Positions 1-6,827 of a stretch of 13,500 nucleotides of DNA are shown piece after piece. The notes below the pieces were generated by a model. It worked only from the letters and a program-made list of their open reading frames with translations. It had not been told where the DNA came from and made no database searches. Positions within the stretch are counted from its first letter, which is position 1, and each line of letters starts with the position of its first letter. The stretch is from an uncultured Verrucomicrobiota bacterium (GTDB lineage: Bacteria > Verrucomicrobiota > Verrucomicrobiae > Opitutales > Opitutaceae), in assembly GCA_946481225.1 (NCBI GenBank), contig CAMLNJ010000024.1, forward strand, positions 1 to 13,500, given 5' to 3'. The position numbers and the translations under genes were made by a program.

Positions 1-460
1 CGGCGGCTGCATCCCGATCCTCATCACCATCCCGCTCTTCGTCGGCTTCTTCGCCATGCTCCAAGGCACCGCCGAACTGCGCTTCCAGTCCTTCCTCTGG
101 GCCCACGACCTCTCCGCCCCCGACACCGTCTGGCGCGTGCCCGGCCTCGGTTTCCCGCTCAACATCATGCCCCTGCTCATGGGCGCCACGATGATCTTCC
201 AGATGCGCCTCACCCCGCAGCCCGCCACCATGGAGGGCCCCCAGGTCATGATGATGAAGATCATGCCATGGATCTTCACCCTCTTCTGCTACAACTTCGC
301 CGCCGCCCTCGCCCTCTACTCCACGGTCAACGGCCTCTTCACCATCGTGCAGCAACTCCTGGTGAACAAATACTCCAAGGACGAGCCCGTCGGCATCTCC
401 CCCGCCTCGATCGCCACCCGCACCGGCAAGAGCCTGAAGAACGTCACTCCGAAGAAGTAA
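1..460 (+). CDS. yidC: YidC/Oxa1 membrane protein insertase, C-terminal part (5' end outside window)
   Basis: The frame is open from base 2, giving 152 residues ending at TAA 458-460; the start lies upstream of the window. YidC inserts and folds inner-membrane proteins, alone or with SecYEG. The visible part begins GGCIPILITIPLFVGFF, matching the conserved YidC core helix (E. coli GGCFPLLIQMPIF). The ELRFQSF and AHDLSAPD segments follow, as in ELRQAPF and IHDLSAQD of E. coli. Two more hydrophobic segments are visible: FPLNIMPLLMGATMIFQ, and MPWIFTLFCYNFAAALALY running into VNGLFTIVQQLLV. The tail is short and basic (TGKSLKNVTPKK), as is usual in YidC. An intrinsic terminator follows 23 bases after the stop, so this is probably the last gene of its transcript. 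Family assignment is firm; only the N-terminal periplasmic domain is unseen. Confidence 0.95.
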   Translation, partial: GGCIPILITIPLFVGFFAMLQGTAELRFQSFLWAHDLSAPDTVWRVPGLGFPLNIMPLLMGATMIFQMRLTPQPATMEGPQVMMMKIMPWIFTLFCYNFAAALALYSTVNGLFTIVQQLLVNKYSKDEPVGISPASIATRTGKSLKNVTPKK

Positions 461-483
461 ACGTGACGGAATGACAACACCCA

Positions 484-510
484 GGGCGCCGCACCTCCGG
501 CGCCCTTTTT
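484..510 (+). terminator. Rho-independent terminator after yidC
   Basis: Perfect 8-bp stem GGGCGCCG / CGGCGCCC (484-491 and 498-505) with a 6-base loop, followed at once by five T (506-510). It starts 23 bases after the yidC stop codon. Confidence 0.85.
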
Positions 511-518
511 CATGCCCA

Positions 519-695
519 GGCGCTGTCTTCAAAATAAACCGATGCTTCGTGAGACGGAAACCATGGTCGGCCAAGGCGACCGAAGCGGAGGCGGGCCGGC
601 GGCCCGTGCCGCCGAGGTCAACGCCGGCCCAGCTTGGTTTTCCGTCTCACCCGCAGGGCACTCGCAAAGCGTCGGAGTATTTTGAAGACAGCGCC
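519..695. mobile_element. 177-bp palindromic element with terminal inverted repeats (MITE-like)
   Basis: The ends are a perfect 18-bp inverted repeat, GGCGCTGTCTTCAAAATA at 519-536 and its reverse complement at 678-695. The complementarity continues inward: CCGA.GCTT blocks align, then an 11-bp perfect block TGAGACGGAAA (550-560) pairs with 639-649, and a looser CC(A)..GGCC block follows. The right arm carries about 11 extra bases (around 650-662). The centre is very GC-rich and has its own small palindromes, such as GGGCCGGCGGCCC. No coding content is evident. No clear target-site duplication was found; CCCA on the left and CCAA on the right only partly agree. A non-autonomous transposable element is the simplest reading. 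A large structured RNA leader for nadC, 90 bases downstream, is the alternative. Confidence 0.6.
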
Positions 696-785
696 CAAAC
701 ACCTCGCCCTCCCCCGCCACGCCCTCGGCGCGCGCCCTTTCCTTTATCCGTGCCCATCGGCGAAATCCGTGGTCAATACACGCCC

Positions 786-1712
786 ATGCCGCCCGCCGCC
801 GCGAATCTCGACCGCCTGCTCCTCCGCCTGACCTGGGACGACCTCGACCGCGCCTATCTGCGCCGGCTCGTGGAAATGGCCCGCGACGAAGATCTCGAAG
901 GCGCCGGCCTGTTAAAGAAACCCGCGCGCGGCGGCGACCGATCCACCGCCGCCCTCGCCACCACGCCGCGCCTCGGCCGGGCGGATCTCGTCGCCCGCAC
1001 CTCGCTCGTCGTCTGCGGCCTTCCCCTCCTCCCGCTCATCCTCTCCGCCTACGGCACCCGCGCCGCAGTCCAGCCACGGCTCCAAGACGGCCGCCGCGCC
1101 GAGCCGGGCGAGATCATCGCCACCCTCGAGGGCGACCCGCGCGTGCTCCTCGGCGCCGAACGCGTGCTCCTCAACTTCCTCCAACGCCTCTCCGGCGTCG
1201 CCACCGCCGCCGCCGCCCACGTCGCCGCCCTCGGCCCGGGCCGCACCCGCCTGCTCGACACGCGCAAGACCACGCCCGGCTACCGCATGCTCGAAAAATA
1301 CGCCGTCGCCTGCGGAGGCGCCTGGAACCACCGCCTCGGCCTCTTCGACCGCGTGATGCTGAAGGACAACCATCTCGCTCTCCTCGGCTCCTCCGACGAC
1401 CTCGCCGCGGCCGTCAAACGCGCGAAAAAAGCCGCGCCCGATCTCCCCGTGGAGGTCGAGGTCGACCGCCTCGACCAAATCCCGCCCGTCCTCGCCGCCG
1501 GCGCCGACGTCATCCTCCTCGACAACTTTCCCCCGGCGAAAGTGAAGAAGGCCCTCGCGCTCATCCGCGGCCGCGCCTTCACCGAGGCGAGCGGCGGCAT
1601 CACCCTCAAAAGCCTCCCGCGCTACGCCGCGCTCGGCCTCGATTTCGTGTCCACCGGCGCCTTGGTCCACCAAGCCGTCTGGGCCGACATCGGGCTCGAC
1701 TGGCGGAGCTGA
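786..1712 (+). CDS. nadC: Nicotinate-nucleotide pyrophosphorylase (carboxylating), quinolinate phosphoribosyltransferase
   Basis: 308 residues, close to the usual NadC length. The enzyme converts quinolinate and PRPP to nicotinate mononucleotide, CO2 and PPi in de novo NAD synthesis in the cytosol. Seen: LLNFLQRLSGVAT (129-140), LLDTRKTTPGYRMLEKYAV (156-174), GGAWNHRLGLFDRVMLKDNH (177-196), the VEVEVD strand (222-227), DVILLDNF (241-248) and EASGGI (267-272). These are the conserved PRPP- and quinolinate-binding segments of the family. The ATG at 786 is chosen because the open frame upstream, back to 471, runs through the yidC terminator and the repeat element. A GTG at 750 would add 12 residues and cannot be excluded. 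No clear Shine-Dalgarno site is visible. birA follows after 87 bases on the same strand; both act in cofactor metabolism. Confidence 0.95.
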   Translation: MPPAAANLDRLLLRLTWDDLDRAYLRRLVEMARDEDLEGAGLLKKPARGGDRSTAALATTPRLGRADLVARTSLVVCGLPLLPLILSAYGTRAAVQPRLQDGRRAEPGEIIATLEGDPRVLLGAERVLLNFLQRLSGVATAAAAHVAALGPGRTRLLDTRKTTPGYRMLEKYAVACGGAWNHRLGLFDRVMLKDNHLALLGSSDDLAAAVKRAKKAAPDLPVEVEVDRLDQIPPVLAAGADVILLDNFPPAKVKKALALIRGRAFTEASGGITLKSLPRYAALGLDFVSTGALVHQAVWADIGLDWRS

Positions 1713-1742
1713 GAAACGCGAGCGCGGCGCCACGTTTTTCCG

Positions 1743-1760
1743 CGCGCGAATTTTCGCGCG
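1743..1760. other. Short perfect hairpin between nadC and birA
   Basis: CGCGCGAA (1743-1750), TT, TTCGCGCG (1753-1760) form an 8-bp stem. No T-tract follows, so this is not a standard intrinsic terminator in the nadC direction. It lies about 40 bases before the preferred birA start and could affect readthrough or mRNA stability. Confidence 0.35.
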
Positions 1761-1799
1761 GCGTTGGACATTCCCGCGCCTTTGCTCCTTATCTTTCCC

Positions 1800-2804
1800 G
1801 TGGCCGTCAACCGCTCCGAAATCCTCATTCTCCAGGCTCTTCTCGACGCCGGCGACCAGGGCTTCGTCTCCGGCGCGGGGCTTGCGAAATCGCTCGGAGT
1901 AAGCCGGGTGGCCATCTGGCAACACTTGGAGAAACTGCGCGACCAAGGCATCGAGATCGCCAGCCAGCACGCTCGCGGCTACCGCCTCGCCTCCCGTCCC
2001 TCCTTTCTGCACGCCGCGCTCATCGAAGCCCACCGACGCCCCGCGCCAGGTTCCCCCCGCCTCCATTTCTACGAAACCCTCGGCAGCACGAACGACGAAG
2101 CCGCCCGCTTGCTGGCGGCGGGCGAGCCCGCCCCGCTGATCGTCCTCGCGCGCCGCCAGGAAAAAGGCCGCGGCCGCCTCGGCCGCTCCTGGCACAGCGC
2201 AGTCGACGGCAACCTTTACGCCAGCTTCGCCTTCCGCCCGCAGGTCTCCCCCGCGCGCATGCAAACCTTCACGCTCTGGATGGGCGTAAACGTCTGCGCC
2301 CTCGTCGCCTCCTTCTGCCGCGTCGTGCCCGGCCTCAAGTGGCCCAACGACCTCCTTTTCGACAACCGCAAAGCCGGCGGCATGCTCACCGAGGCGCGCA
2401 TGGACGCCGACCTCATCCACGATCTTGTGTTCGGCCTCGGCCTGAACCTCCGCCCGCCCTCCGGCGGCTGGCCCGCCGACATCGTCGCCCGCGCCACCGC
2501 CCTCTCGGAACACACCGCGGTTCCGCTCGATCCCAACAAATTCGCCGCCGCGCTCATCGGCCGCGTGCTCGACGCCTACGAGCGTTTTCTCGACGGCAGC
2601 TATCAGAAGAGCTTCGCCGACCTCTGGCACCGCTTCGACCTGCTGAAAAACCGCCCCGTCGCCCTCCTCCAAGGCGAACGCGAGCTGCGCGGCACCGCGG
2701 TCGGCATCGACGACGAAGGCAGCCTGCTGCTGCGCCACGAAGACGGCCGCACCGACCGTTATCGCGCCGGCGAGGTCACCTTCTCCCGGCCTGCCTCGGT
2801 GTAG
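1800..2804 (+). CDS. birA: Bifunctional biotin-protein ligase / biotin operon repressor
   Basis: 334 residues from the GTG at 1800. The protein activates biotin to biotinyl-5'-AMP, transfers it to the lysine of biotin carboxyl carrier protein, and in bifunctional members represses biotin genes. An N-terminal winged helix is visible (about 20-62: SGAGLAKSLGVSRVAIWQHL, then ARGYRL). The catalytic domain has GSTNDEA (95-101), the biotin/ATP loop GRGRLGRSW (123-131), KWPNDL (180-185), KAGGML (191-196) and a C-terminal SH3-like domain (about 285-330: NRPVALL, RGTAVGIDDEGSLLL). This order matches E. coli BirA. The DNA-binding domain makes a regulatory role likely. A TTG at 1764 would add 12 residues with no BirA-like character, so the GTG is preferred. 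The TAG stop lies inside the GTAG head of a REP-like element. Confidence 0.93.
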   Translation: MAVNRSEILILQALLDAGDQGFVSGAGLAKSLGVSRVAIWQHLEKLRDQGIEIASQHARGYRLASRPSFLHAALIEAHRRPAPGSPRLHFYETLGSTNDEAARLLAAGEPAPLIVLARRQEKGRGRLGRSWHSAVDGNLYASFAFRPQVSPARMQTFTLWMGVNVCALVASFCRVVPGLKWPNDLLFDNRKAGGMLTEARMDADLIHDLVFGLGLNLRPPSGGWPADIVARATALSEHTAVPLDPNKFAAALIGRVLDAYERFLDGSYQKSFADLWHRFDLLKNRPVALLQGERELRGTAVGIDDEGSLLLRHEDGRTDRYRAGEVTFSRPASV

Positions 2805-2882
2805 CCACGACCGTGTCGGTCGTGTATCCGGCGCGCCGCACGTCGCCACCTCCGCAACCGCGACCGACACGGGCGCGGTTAC
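2801..2882. repeat. Inverted pair of REP-like palindromes between convergent genes
   Basis: Copy A (+) is GTAGC followed by CACGACCG-TGT-CGGTCGTG (2806-2824), a perfect 8-bp stem. Copy B (-) occupies 2856-2882: reading the minus strand, GTAACCGCGCCCG-TGT-CGGTCGCGGTT, an 11-bp stem with one mismatch. The two share GTA(G/A), the TGT loop and the CGGTCG half-stem. The pair fills the gap between the birA stop, which it overlaps, and the 3' end of the convergent EF-hand gene, so it may also act as a two-way transcription barrier. A third copy lies at 7456-7480. Confidence 0.65.
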
Positions 2883-2900
2883 TCGAGGCCGCCGCCCGGA

Positions 2901-3416
2901 TCACTCGCTCATCATCATCATGCCGTCGTCGCCGGCTTTGCCGCTCTTGGAGTCTTTTTCCGAAGTCGTTCCGGAGGCGGGCTCGGGCGGCTGCGCTTGT
3001 TGAGCAGCCTTTTCCCGCGCCGCTTTCTCCGACTCGGCCTTCTCCCGCTCCGCCTTCGCCTTGGCGACGCGCTCCTTCATTTTCTCGGCCTCCTTTTCGG
3101 AGCGTTCCTTTTGCCAGCCCAGCTTGGCCTCGGCCTTCTCCGCCTCGCCGAGTTTACCGTCCTTGTCGGTGTCATACTTCTCCAACATCGCCGCCCGCTC
3201 GGCGCGCTCCTTCTCGCGGCGGGCGGCCTTGTCGGACTCCCACTTCGCCCGCTCGGCCTCGTCCAAGACGCCGTCCTTGTTCTTGTCGTAGCGCCTCAAG
3301 ACACTGGGCGGCGTCTCGACAACATCTCCCGCGGCCGCCTCGGCGGCGACGCCCGCCGCAGCGGGGAGAATGAACGACAATAAACCGACGAGGGAACGGA
3401 AACGAAGCGCGCTCAT
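2901..3416 (-). CDS. Secreted EF-hand protein with charged coiled-coil tail
   Basis: 171 residues. A signal peptide is visible (MSALRFRSLVGLLSFILPA, cleavage probably near residue 25 after GVAA). Two EF-hand calcium loops follow: DKNKDGVLDEAE (44-55), with D, N, D, G, D and E at positions 1, 3, 5, 6, 9 and 12, and DTDKDGKLGEAE (82-93), whose position 9 is G. From about 95 to 140 the chain is rich in K, E, A and R with no proline, as in a long single helix or coiled coil. A polar tail then ends DDGMMMMSE. A calcium-binding extracytoplasmic role is inferred; no enzyme domain is seen. It sits 42 bases downstream of the M16 peptidase gene on the same strand and may be co-transcribed with it. Confidence 0.85.
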   Translation of the reverse strand: MSALRFRSLVGLLSFILPAAAGVAAEAAAGDVVETPPSVLRRYDKNKDGVLDEAERAKWESDKAARREKERAERAAMLEKYDTDKDGKLGEAEKAEAKLGWQKERSEKEAEKMKERVAKAKAEREKAESEKAAREKAAQQAQPPEPASGTTSEKDSKSGKAGDDGMMMMSE

Positions 3417-3458
3417 GATTTCTCGGGAAAGTTCCGACGTCCGACAAATGGCAAGACC

Positions 3459-6020
3459 TCAACCCGGACGCACCACCAAACGCTGGCGCCGGCCTGCCGC
3501 CAGCCAGCGCCGCGCAAAGTCGGCCACCGCGCCGGCGTCGACCGCGGCAAGACGTTTGTCCGTCTCGCCGAGCGTCTCCAGCGGCAGGCCCAGCAAGGTC
3601 CGCACCGCCGCCTCGGCCGCGCGCGCGGCGTTGGTCTGCAAACGCATCCGACGCGACGCCTGCAAACGCGTGATCGCCCGCGCCAGCTCCGCCGGCTCGA
3701 TCTCGCCGGCCGCGATGCGCGCCAGCTCGGCGTCGAACTCCGCCAGCACCTCGCCCTCCTTCCCGGGCTGCGTCCCGGCATAGAGATAAAACATGCCGTC
3801 CTCGACGCCGACGACCCGGCTCGCGCTGACAAAATAGGCCAGCCCCTTCTCCTCGCGCACGCGCTCGAAAAGCCGCGCCGCCATGCCGCTCAGGATCTCG
3901 TGCAACACCGTCGCGACCGTGTCGTCGCGATCAAGCGCGCCCGGTCCCGGAAACGCGTCGAACACCAGCGCCTGCCGGCACTCGCGCGTCTGCGCATGGT
4001 CCGCCGCCGGCGCGGGCGCGTGACGCGCCGGCCGGGCCGGCGCCGCGCCGCGCGGCAGCTTCGCGAGCCAACGCGCGAGCGCCGGCACCAGCGTCTTCTC
4101 GTCGAAGTCGCCCGCGACGGCGACGACGGTGTTCCCGCCCAAGGCGAGTTTCTTCCAGAGCGCGCGCAGGTCGGCGGGCTTCAGCGCCTTCACGCCGGCC
4201 GCGTTGCCATGCGCGTCGAGCGCCAGCGGATGCGCGCCGAAATATTTCTCGCGGGCGAGCCGGTGGCCCGCGCTCACCACGTCGTCCTCGTCCTGCTGGA
4301 GGTGCGCGAGCTCGGCGTCGCGCTCGACCTCGAAGGTGCGCGCGGCGAAGGCCGGCGCGAGCACCGCGTCGCGGAGCAACTCGTTCGCGAGCGCCGCGTC
4401 GCCCGGCAGCACCTCGATCGCCACGCCCGCGGTGTTGTTGCCCGAGAGCGGCGAAAAGCTTCCGCCCACCGCCTCGATCACCGCGGCGACCTGCGCGGCG
4501 TCACGCTTGCCGGCGTCCTTCGTGAGCATCGTCGCGAGCAGCGCGGTCGCGCCGCGCTTGCCGGCCGCCTCGTGCAGCGGGCCGCCCTCGCAAATCAGGT
4601 GAATATGCAGATTCGGCTGACGCTCGTCGCGGCGCAGGAGCAGGCGGACGCCGTTGGGCAGCGTGCGCAGGGTCCAGTCGGCGGCGGGTTTCGCCTTGGC
4701 GGTTTTCGCGGCTCCCGCGGCGCCGGCCCGCGCGACGGGATCGAGCGAGACCACGTTTTCGCGCGCGGAACAAAGATGCTCGCGCAGCACGCGACGCAAG
4801 TCCGCGGGCGTGGCGGCCGCCACGCGGGCGAACCAGGTGCGGCTGAAATCGAGGTCGCCGGCCACGACCTCGGCCGAGCCGAGCCGCGAGGCGCGGCGCG
4901 ACACGGTCTTGCGGCCGCCGATCTCGCCGACCACGAGCTGGCGCACCGCGCGCTTCAACTCGGCGGGCTTGAACCCGCTCGCGGCCAGCCGCGCGAGCTC
5001 GCGGCGCACGGCCCGCTCCGCCGCCTCGCGCTTGTCGGGATCGGCGGTGAAGAAGACCGCGAACAAGCCGGCCTCGCCCGGCGACCAGTGGTGCGCGTCG
5101 ACGCTATGCACGAGGCGCTGCTTTTCGCGAAGCTGCTGCCAGAGCGGCGAGCTGTCGCCGTATCCGATCACGACCGCGAGGAGGTCGAGCAGCGGCGCGT
5201 CCGGATGCGTGAGCGCCACGCTCGGCCAGGCGAGGGCGCCGCGGGAGAGCTCCACCTCGGCGGTTTCGCGGTGGACGCGCGCCGCGAGCTGCGCGGACTC
5301 GGACGGCTGGTAGACGGGCGCGAGCCGGCGGCGCGGCGCCGCGCCGAAATGTTTCTCCACCGCGGCGCGCGCCGCCTCGGCGGAAATATCGCCGGCGACG
5401 ACGACGACCAGGTTGTTGGGCGCGTAGCGCTCGCGGTAATACGCCAGCAACTCGTCGCGCGTGACCGCGGAAAACACGTCGCGATGGCCGATCACCGGCT
5501 CGCGCAGCGGGTGCGCCTTGAAAACGGTGCGGGCGAGCGCGTCCCAATGGCGGCGGTCGTGATCGTCGTCGCCCATCGCGATCTCGCGCAGGATGACGTC
5601 GCGTTCCCTCGCCACCTCGTCGGCGGGCAGCGTGCTGCGCAGGACCATGTCCGCGAGCAGATCGACGGCGACCTCGAGATGCGGCGCCGGCAGATCGATG
5701 TAGTAGACGGTGCGATCGTAGGTCGTGTAGGCGTTTATCTGGCCGCCGTGGGCCTGGACGGTGGCGGAGATCTCGCGCCCCGCGCGGCTTTCGGTGCCCT
5801 TGAAAAGCAGGTGCTCCAAATAGTGCGAAAGCCCCGCGCCGAGCAACGCGCCCTCGTGCTGGCTGCCGGTCTTCACCCAAACCTGAACCGAAACGACCGG
5901 CGCGGCGTCATCGGGCTGGACGAGCAGCACGAGACCGTTGGGCAACTCCGTGCGGTGCACCGGCTGGGACCACAGGCGTTCGAGCAGACGACGATCGGCG
6001 GGGGCAAGCAAAGAGGGCAT
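3459..6020 (-). CDS. M16 family zinc metallopeptidase, single-chain tandem protein
   Basis: 853 residues from the ATG at 6020; an in-frame GTG at 6029 would add three. The N-terminal M16 domain has the inverted zinc motif HYLEH (66-70) in GLSHYLEHLLFKGTES. The third ligand Glu (146, in ERDVILREI) lies 76 residues after the second His, the spacing typical of pitrilysin/insulinase/processing-peptidase relatives. A second M16 domain starts near TLRTLPNGVRLLLRRDERQP. At the HxxEH position it reads RGATALLATML, so it should be catalytically dead. It keeps the REEKGLAYFVSASR segment typical of the C-terminal M16 subdomain. The chain therefore carries both the active and inactive halves that some bacteria encode as two proteins. 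No signal peptide is visible, so a cytoplasmic location is suggested. Substrate unknown; degradation of peptides is the family default. Confidence 0.92.
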   Translation of the reverse strand: MPSLLAPADRRLLERLWSQPVHRTELPNGLVLLVQPDDAAPVVSVQVWVKTGSQHEGALLGAGLSHYLEHLLFKGTESRAGREISATVQAHGGQINAYTTYDRTVYYIDLPAPHLEVAVDLLADMVLRSTLPADEVARERDVILREIAMGDDDHDRRHWDALARTVFKAHPLREPVIGHRDVFSAVTRDELLAYYRERYAPNNLVVVVAGDISAEAARAAVEKHFGAAPRRRLAPVYQPSESAQLAARVHRETAEVELSRGALAWPSVALTHPDAPLLDLLAVVIGYGDSSPLWQQLREKQRLVHSVDAHHWSPGEAGLFAVFFTADPDKREAAERAVRRELARLAASGFKPAELKRAVRQLVVGEIGGRKTVSRRASRLGSAEVVAGDLDFSRTWFARVAAATPADLRRVLREHLCSARENVVSLDPVARAGAAGAAKTAKAKPAADWTLRTLPNGVRLLLRRDERQPNLHIHLICEGGPLHEAAGKRGATALLATMLTKDAGKRDAAQVAAVIEAVGGSFSPLSGNNTAGVAIEVLPGDAALANELLRDAVLAPAFAARTFEVERDAELAHLQQDEDDVVSAGHRLAREKYFGAHPLALDAHGNAAGVKALKPADLRALWKKLALGGNTVVAVAGDFDEKTLVPALARWLAKLPRGAAPARPARHAPAPAADHAQTRECRQALVFDAFPGPGALDRDDTVATVLHEILSGMAARLFERVREEKGLAYFVSASRVVGVEDGMFYLYAGTQPGKEGEVLAEFDAELARIAAGEIEPAELARAITRLQASRRMRLQTNAARAAEAAVRTLLGLPLETLGETDKRLAAVDAGAVADFARRWLAAGRRQRLVVRPG

Positions 6021-6095
6021 CGCGAGCACCCTGCGAAGCGTGCCAGGAATGACAAACGGCGAATGCGAGCAGGCAAAATCTCGCGCGGTTGCAGC

Positions 6096-6182
6096 CCGAT
6101 GTAGGCCCGACCGGCGGTCGGGCTGCCCGGCCGTAACCTGCCCGTTGGTCTAGGGCCCGCCCAACGGTCGGGCCTACATCGG
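6096..6182. repeat. Inverted pair of GTAG-headed REP-like palindromes
   Basis: The ends are a perfect 18-bp inverted repeat, CCGATGTAGGCCCGACCG at 6096-6113 and its complement at 6165-6182. Within the left copy GCCCGACC-GGC-GGTCGGGC forms an 8-bp stem right after the GTAG. The right copy, read on the minus strand, has GTAGGCCCGACCGTTGGGCGGGCC, an imperfect hairpin. An internal CCCGTTGG / CCAACGG pairing is also present. The element lies between the Minf_1886-type gene stop (6223) and the M16 gene start (6020), in a 202-base gap. It would be part of the M16 leader RNA if transcription starts at the AT-rich TATAAA on the minus strand at 6192-6197; no good -35 accompanies that hexamer. Confidence 0.7.
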
Positions 6183-6222
6183 ATCGGCGGTTTTATATGT
6201 TTGAACCCGCCCTGCGGCCCGC

Positions 6223-6675
6223 TCAATCCGCCTCGGCAAAACTAGGCAGAGGCAGACGCCGGGCCCGGGGCCGGAACGGCCGTTCAAAGGCGTCGTCGAA
6301 GGAGTAGATATCCGCGAAGTCCTCGCGCCGATCAGAGTCGGTCTTGCTGAAGACATTGTAATCGATCAGGTTGTAAACAATGTCGCCGAAGTGGAGAGTC
6401 TCTTGGATGCCCCACGCGTTGAGCACTGTTTTGGCCAGCGGGCCGAATTGATCGAGGGCGTAGTCGCGCAGACCTTCGGCCAGTTCGCGGCCGGTCACAT
6501 GGCGGGAAACCTTGGCGCGGGCGGAATCGCGCTTTTTCAGCTCTTTCACCGCATATTCGAGCCCGTCGCGCACGAAGGTATACGCCAGCCGGTCGAAGCG
6601 GGAGTCCTCTTTGCGAATGAGGGAGATGATCTCGTTGACGTCCAAGTCGGGCATCGCGTCGGAAAAAGAAGGCAT
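6223..6675 (-). CDS. Minf_1886-type conserved protein of unknown function
   Basis: 150 residues, no signal peptide or membrane segment. The core matches what I recall of the Minf_1886 family found in Verrucomicrobia and Planctomycetes: FDRLAYTFVRDGLEYAVKEL (27-46), RHVTGRELAEGLRDYALDQF (58-77), GPLAKTVLNAWGI (78-90), then FGDIVYNLID and SKTDSDRREDF. The function is not known. The highly conserved RDYALDQFGP stretch and mixed helical character suggest a small globular cytosolic protein. An internal ATG at 6654 (residue 8, MPDLDVNEI) is an alternative start, because the first seven residues look unlike the family. The gene diverges from the Fur-fold regulator gene across 152 bases and might be controlled by it. 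Confidence 0.8.
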   Translation of the reverse strand: MPSFSDAMPDLDVNEIISLIRKEDSRFDRLAYTFVRDGLEYAVKELKKRDSARAKVSRHVTGRELAEGLRDYALDQFGPLAKTVLNAWGIQETLHFGDIVYNLIDYNVFSKTDSDRREDFADIYSFDDAFERPFRPRARRLPLPSFAEAD

Positions 6676-6752
6676 GCCGCGCCCCTGCGCAATCCTGCGA
6701 TGAAAAAGGGGACCCCCGCACCGGGGATTCTCCCGTAAAACTACCCAGCGTC

Positions 6753-6790
6753 GTAAACCTTTTACAGTTTGTGTTTCGGATCTGTGACAA
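6753..6790. promoter_or_regulatory. Candidate promoter/operator in the divergent gap
   Basis: Reading the minus strand, TTGTCA (6785-6790) and TGTAAA (6761-6766) lie 18 bases apart, a fair sigma-70-type pair for the leftward Minf_1886-type gene. The small palindrome GTAAA-CCT-TTTAC (6753-6765) overlaps the -10 hexamer and could be an operator. Further into that leader, CCCCG-CAC-CGGGG (6714-6726) is a short hairpin. No convincing rightward promoter for the regulator gene was found. This is a visual call only. Confidence 0.3.
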
Positions 6791-6827
6791 CAGCTTCGGT
6801 CAAGCCCTTTTTAGCAGAAGCAACACC

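Noticed and set aside
471..785. N-terminal extension of nadC by 105 codons
   Set aside because: It would start 11 bases after the yidC stop and run through the terminator and the inverted-repeat element. The added residues are Pro/Arg-rich and foreign to NadC.
1740..1761. Hairpin after nadC as an intrinsic terminator
   Set aside because: No T-tract follows the stem in the nadC direction, so it is listed only as a hairpin.
912..2870. 652-codon open frame on the minus strand across nadC and birA
   Set aside because: It is antisense to two clear enzyme genes, has low-complexity Gly/Ala/Glu-rich composition and matches no family. High GC leaves few stop codons in the shadow frame.
2339..3373. 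344-codon plus-strand open frame running from birA through the EF-hand gene
   Set aside because: Nearly all Arg, Pro and Ser, a typical shifted-frame product; it crosses the REP pair and overlaps two supported genes.
3900..6104. 734-codon open frame on the plus strand
   Set aside because: It lies antisense to the M16 peptidase gene, with an Arg/Gly/Ala-rich translation and no motif.
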